Origin: Rhodovulum sp.
GTDB taxonomy: Bacteria > Pseudomonadota > Alphaproteobacteria > Rhodobacterales > Rhodobacteraceae
DNA length: 13,699 bases
Direction: 5' to 3'
Assembly (NCBI GenBank): GCA_020637615.1
Contig: JACKKC010000048.1
Location: 1-13,699, forward strand
Of the stretch, positions 13,680-13,699 are shown piece after piece; position 1 is the stretch's first letter; each line of letters begins with the position of its first letter. Both the position numbers and the translations under genes were made by a program. A model generated the notes under the pieces. It saw only the letters and a list, made by a program, of their open reading frames with translations, was not told the origin of the DNA and ran no database searches.

Positions 13680-13699
13680 GGGCCGGGCCCCGGCCGTGG

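Noticed and set aside
1..13699. CRISPR array, insertion sequence, prophage, toxin-antitoxin or tRNA gene
   Set aside because: No regularly spaced repeats, transposase-like protein, phage gene, toxin pair or cloverleaf tRNA sequence was found on either strand.

Overview
The window is GC-rich, roughly 70 %, with tightly packed and translationally coupled genes. Gene content points to an alphaproteobacterium of the Rhodobacterales (Rhodobacter/Paracoccus-like). The main evidence is a division and cell wall (dcw) cluster with alphaproteobacterial-type MraZ, FtsI and MurE, a minus-strand RNase P RNA directly upstream of it, and a long mraZ leader resembling the UpsM leader RNA of Rhodobacter. I assign the group by recognition of the proteins and of this gene order, not by a search.

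Right to left, following the minus strand, the layout is as follows. (1) 13619-11206: gatC, gatA and a small lipoprotein gene form one apparent operon; gatB is not in the window. (2) 11216-10536: one plus-strand gene of unknown function, convergent with the lipoprotein gene and divergent from the next gene. (3) 10533-9838: an AmpD/AmiD-type N-acetylmuramoyl-L-alanine amidase. (4) 9815-9435: rnpB, whose promoter begins inside the last codons of the amidase. (5) About 9434-8900: a regulatory region with 10-bp-spaced TGGGA repeats (expected MraZ operator), a promoter candidate, and a leader of about 250 nt ending in a strong hairpin (UpsM-like). (6) 8899-1183: mraZ, rsmH, ftsL, ftsI, murE, murF and mraY. 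mraZ through ftsI are joined by ATGA overlaps and murE/murF by a GTGA overlap. (7) 1150-365: a possible 24-codon small ORF and a ChaC-type gamma-glutamylcyclotransferase. (8) 364-1: no convincing gene, but nested inverted repeats that could fold as a branched RNA or belong to a dispersed repeat family.

Functionally the core of the window builds peptidoglycan precursors. MurE and MurF complete the UDP-MurNAc-pentapeptide, MraY loads it on undecaprenyl phosphate, and FtsI with FtsL performs septal cross-linking. MraZ controls the cluster, RsmH modifies 16S rRNA, and the upstream amidase turns over peptidoglycan. GatCA belongs to the tRNA amidotransferase that makes Gln-tRNA and/or Asn-tRNA.

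Most of the window is conserved core genome. The parts most worth a second look are the mraZ leader and its repeats, the small ORF before chaC, the inverted-repeat region at the left edge, and the uncharacterised plus-strand gene.
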